A stretch of DNA of 64,000 nt from Deltaproteobacteria bacterium (GTDB lineage: Bacteria > Desulfobacterota > Desulfuromonadia > Desulfuromonadales > BM103): contig VAUL01000002.1 of the NCBI GenBank assembly GCA_005774545.1, forward strand, positions 62,001 through 126,000, written 5' to 3'. Made by a program: the position numbers and the translations under genes. Every line of letters starts with the position of its first letter. Position 1 is the first letter of the stretch. Below the pieces are notes generated by a model that worked only from the letters and a program-made list of their open reading frames with translations, searched no databases and was not told where the DNA came from. Of this stretch, positions 63,573 to 64,000 are shown in pieces.

Positions 63573-64000
63573 ATGGCGATGAAAACCGGACTGCGCACCG
63601 AAATCGTCATCAGCACCGTCCTTCTGCTGGGTGCGGCGCTGCTGTTTGCCGGTTTTTTGCTGGTCAAACTCACCGAACGCGAACTGCTTGAGGAGCGGCG
63701 GGCCTCCCTGCAGCGGACGGTCCGGCTGATTGCCGCCGCCAGCCCATCGTCAAACGCTCTTTCCACCGTCCTTGTGCCGCTGACCCGCGACGGTGAACTG
63801 GTCGCCTGGCGGCTGTATGCCGCGGATCTCGTCCCCGTCCTCAGTTTTTCCCTGGAATCGGCGCCCCTGCCGGACGATCGGCCCGCCGCCTCCGTTCCAG
63901 ACGGGAGCCTTACGGAAACACTGACCTATTCGTCACTCTGGAACCCGTTCCGTGAGCCTCCTCCCAGCTGGCTCGACTTTACCCTGGCGGCCGGCGATCC
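63573..64000 (+). CDS. Membrane sensor protein, probably a histidine kinase, cut by the window edge
   Basis: An open frame of 142 codons running off the right end. It begins MAMKTGLRTEIVISTVLLLGA with one membrane helix (about 9-32), then a charged segment (LTERELLEERRASLQRTVRL) and what looks like a periplasmic sensing domain. The helix followed by an extracytoplasmic loop is typical of the N-terminus of a HAMP-containing histidine kinase, but no kinase motif lies inside the window. Confidence 0.6.
   Translation, partial: MAMKTGLRTEIVISTVLLLGAALLFAGFLLVKLTERELLEERRASLQRTVRLIAAASPSSNALSTVLVPLTRDGELVAWRLYAADLVPVLSFSLESAPLPDDRPAASVPDGSLTETLTYSSLWNPFREPPPSWLDFTLAAGD

Noticed and set aside
63491-63766. 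Minus-strand 91-codon frame over the right-edge sensor gene
   Set aside because: Ser/Arg-rich shadow; the plus strand has a promoter and a membrane-helix start in the same DNA.

Overview
The window is GC-rich, densely coded chromosomal DNA, most likely from a Desulfuromonadales/Geobacter-like deltaproteobacterium. Pointers are the B. subtilis/epsilon-type fumarate reductase-succinate dehydrogenase (frdCAB), the pilB-T-C-S-R-A order of type IV pilus genes, a heptaheme cytochrome c plus cytochrome b pair resembling CbcA/CbcB, futalosine-route menaquinone synthesis (mqnA) and many sigma-54 regulators. Both ends cut a gene: a DHH phosphoesterase on the left and a membrane sensor protein on the right. 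I see no prophage, insertion sequence, CRISPR array or rRNA; there is one tRNA-Leu(UAA).

Layout. 1-7.2 kb: DHH phosphoesterase, N-acetylmuramoyl-L-alanine amidase, rph, the XTP/dITP pyrophosphatase gene and frdCAB. 7.2-9.4 kb (minus): small lipoprotein, glycosyltransferase, AEC transporter. 9.4-13.9 kb: NtrB/NtrC-like two-component pair, thioesterase, TlpA-like lipoprotein and CcdA. 13.9-17.3 kb: iron island with fur, feoB, a Cys-rich mini-protein and a DtxR-type regulator, with Fur-box-like sites. 17.4-22.6 kb: chromosomal ParM-like actin, rnr, ribF, aroE. 22.7-40.2 kb: type IV pilus locus (pilB, pilT, pilC, pilS, pilR, sigma-54 promoter, pilA, ABC exporter plus partner, pilD, small XRE regulator, pilMNOPQ). 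40.3-46.5 kb: aroK, aroB, TPR plus roadblock pair, aroQ, Xaa-Pro peptidase, accB, accC. 46.5-51.1 kb: lipoate ligase-like protein, mqnA, Nudix, tRNA-Leu, two lipoproteins and a Sel1-repeat protein. 51.1-58.9 kb (minus): sigma-54-controlled cytochrome operon with its regulators. 58.9-63.5 kb (minus): ureohydrolase, bioA, DedA, MFS and a ferredoxin.

The most interesting system is at 51.1-58.9 kb. A hybrid kinase and an NtrC-type regulator lie upstream of two sigma-54 promoters on the same strand. One promoter drives a six-gene membrane electron-transfer operon: three small, apparently paralogous membrane proteins, a heptaheme cytochrome c with an EF-hand-like loop, a cytochrome b and a further membrane protein. 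The other drives a 116-residue protein that is essentially the Fis-type DNA-binding end of the regulator, without receiver or AAA+ domain. Both promoters carry the same 17-bp palindrome in tandem at nearly identical distances (108/127 and 109/128 bp from the -12 element). This suggests a shared activator and a co-induced competitor or modulator. The cytochrome pair resembles CbcBA of Geobacter sulfurreducens, whose expression needs a sigma-54 activator; the orphan DNA-binding protein and tandem-site layout are the parts I do not recognise.

Other second-look items are a dispersed 14-bp (two-heptad) intergenic repeat at five loci, one copy of which encodes the tail of RNase R; a 119-bp palindromic MITE-like element between the ferredoxin and the MFS gene; a ferredoxin with a His-rich loop; and the Cys-rich mini-protein in the feo operon.
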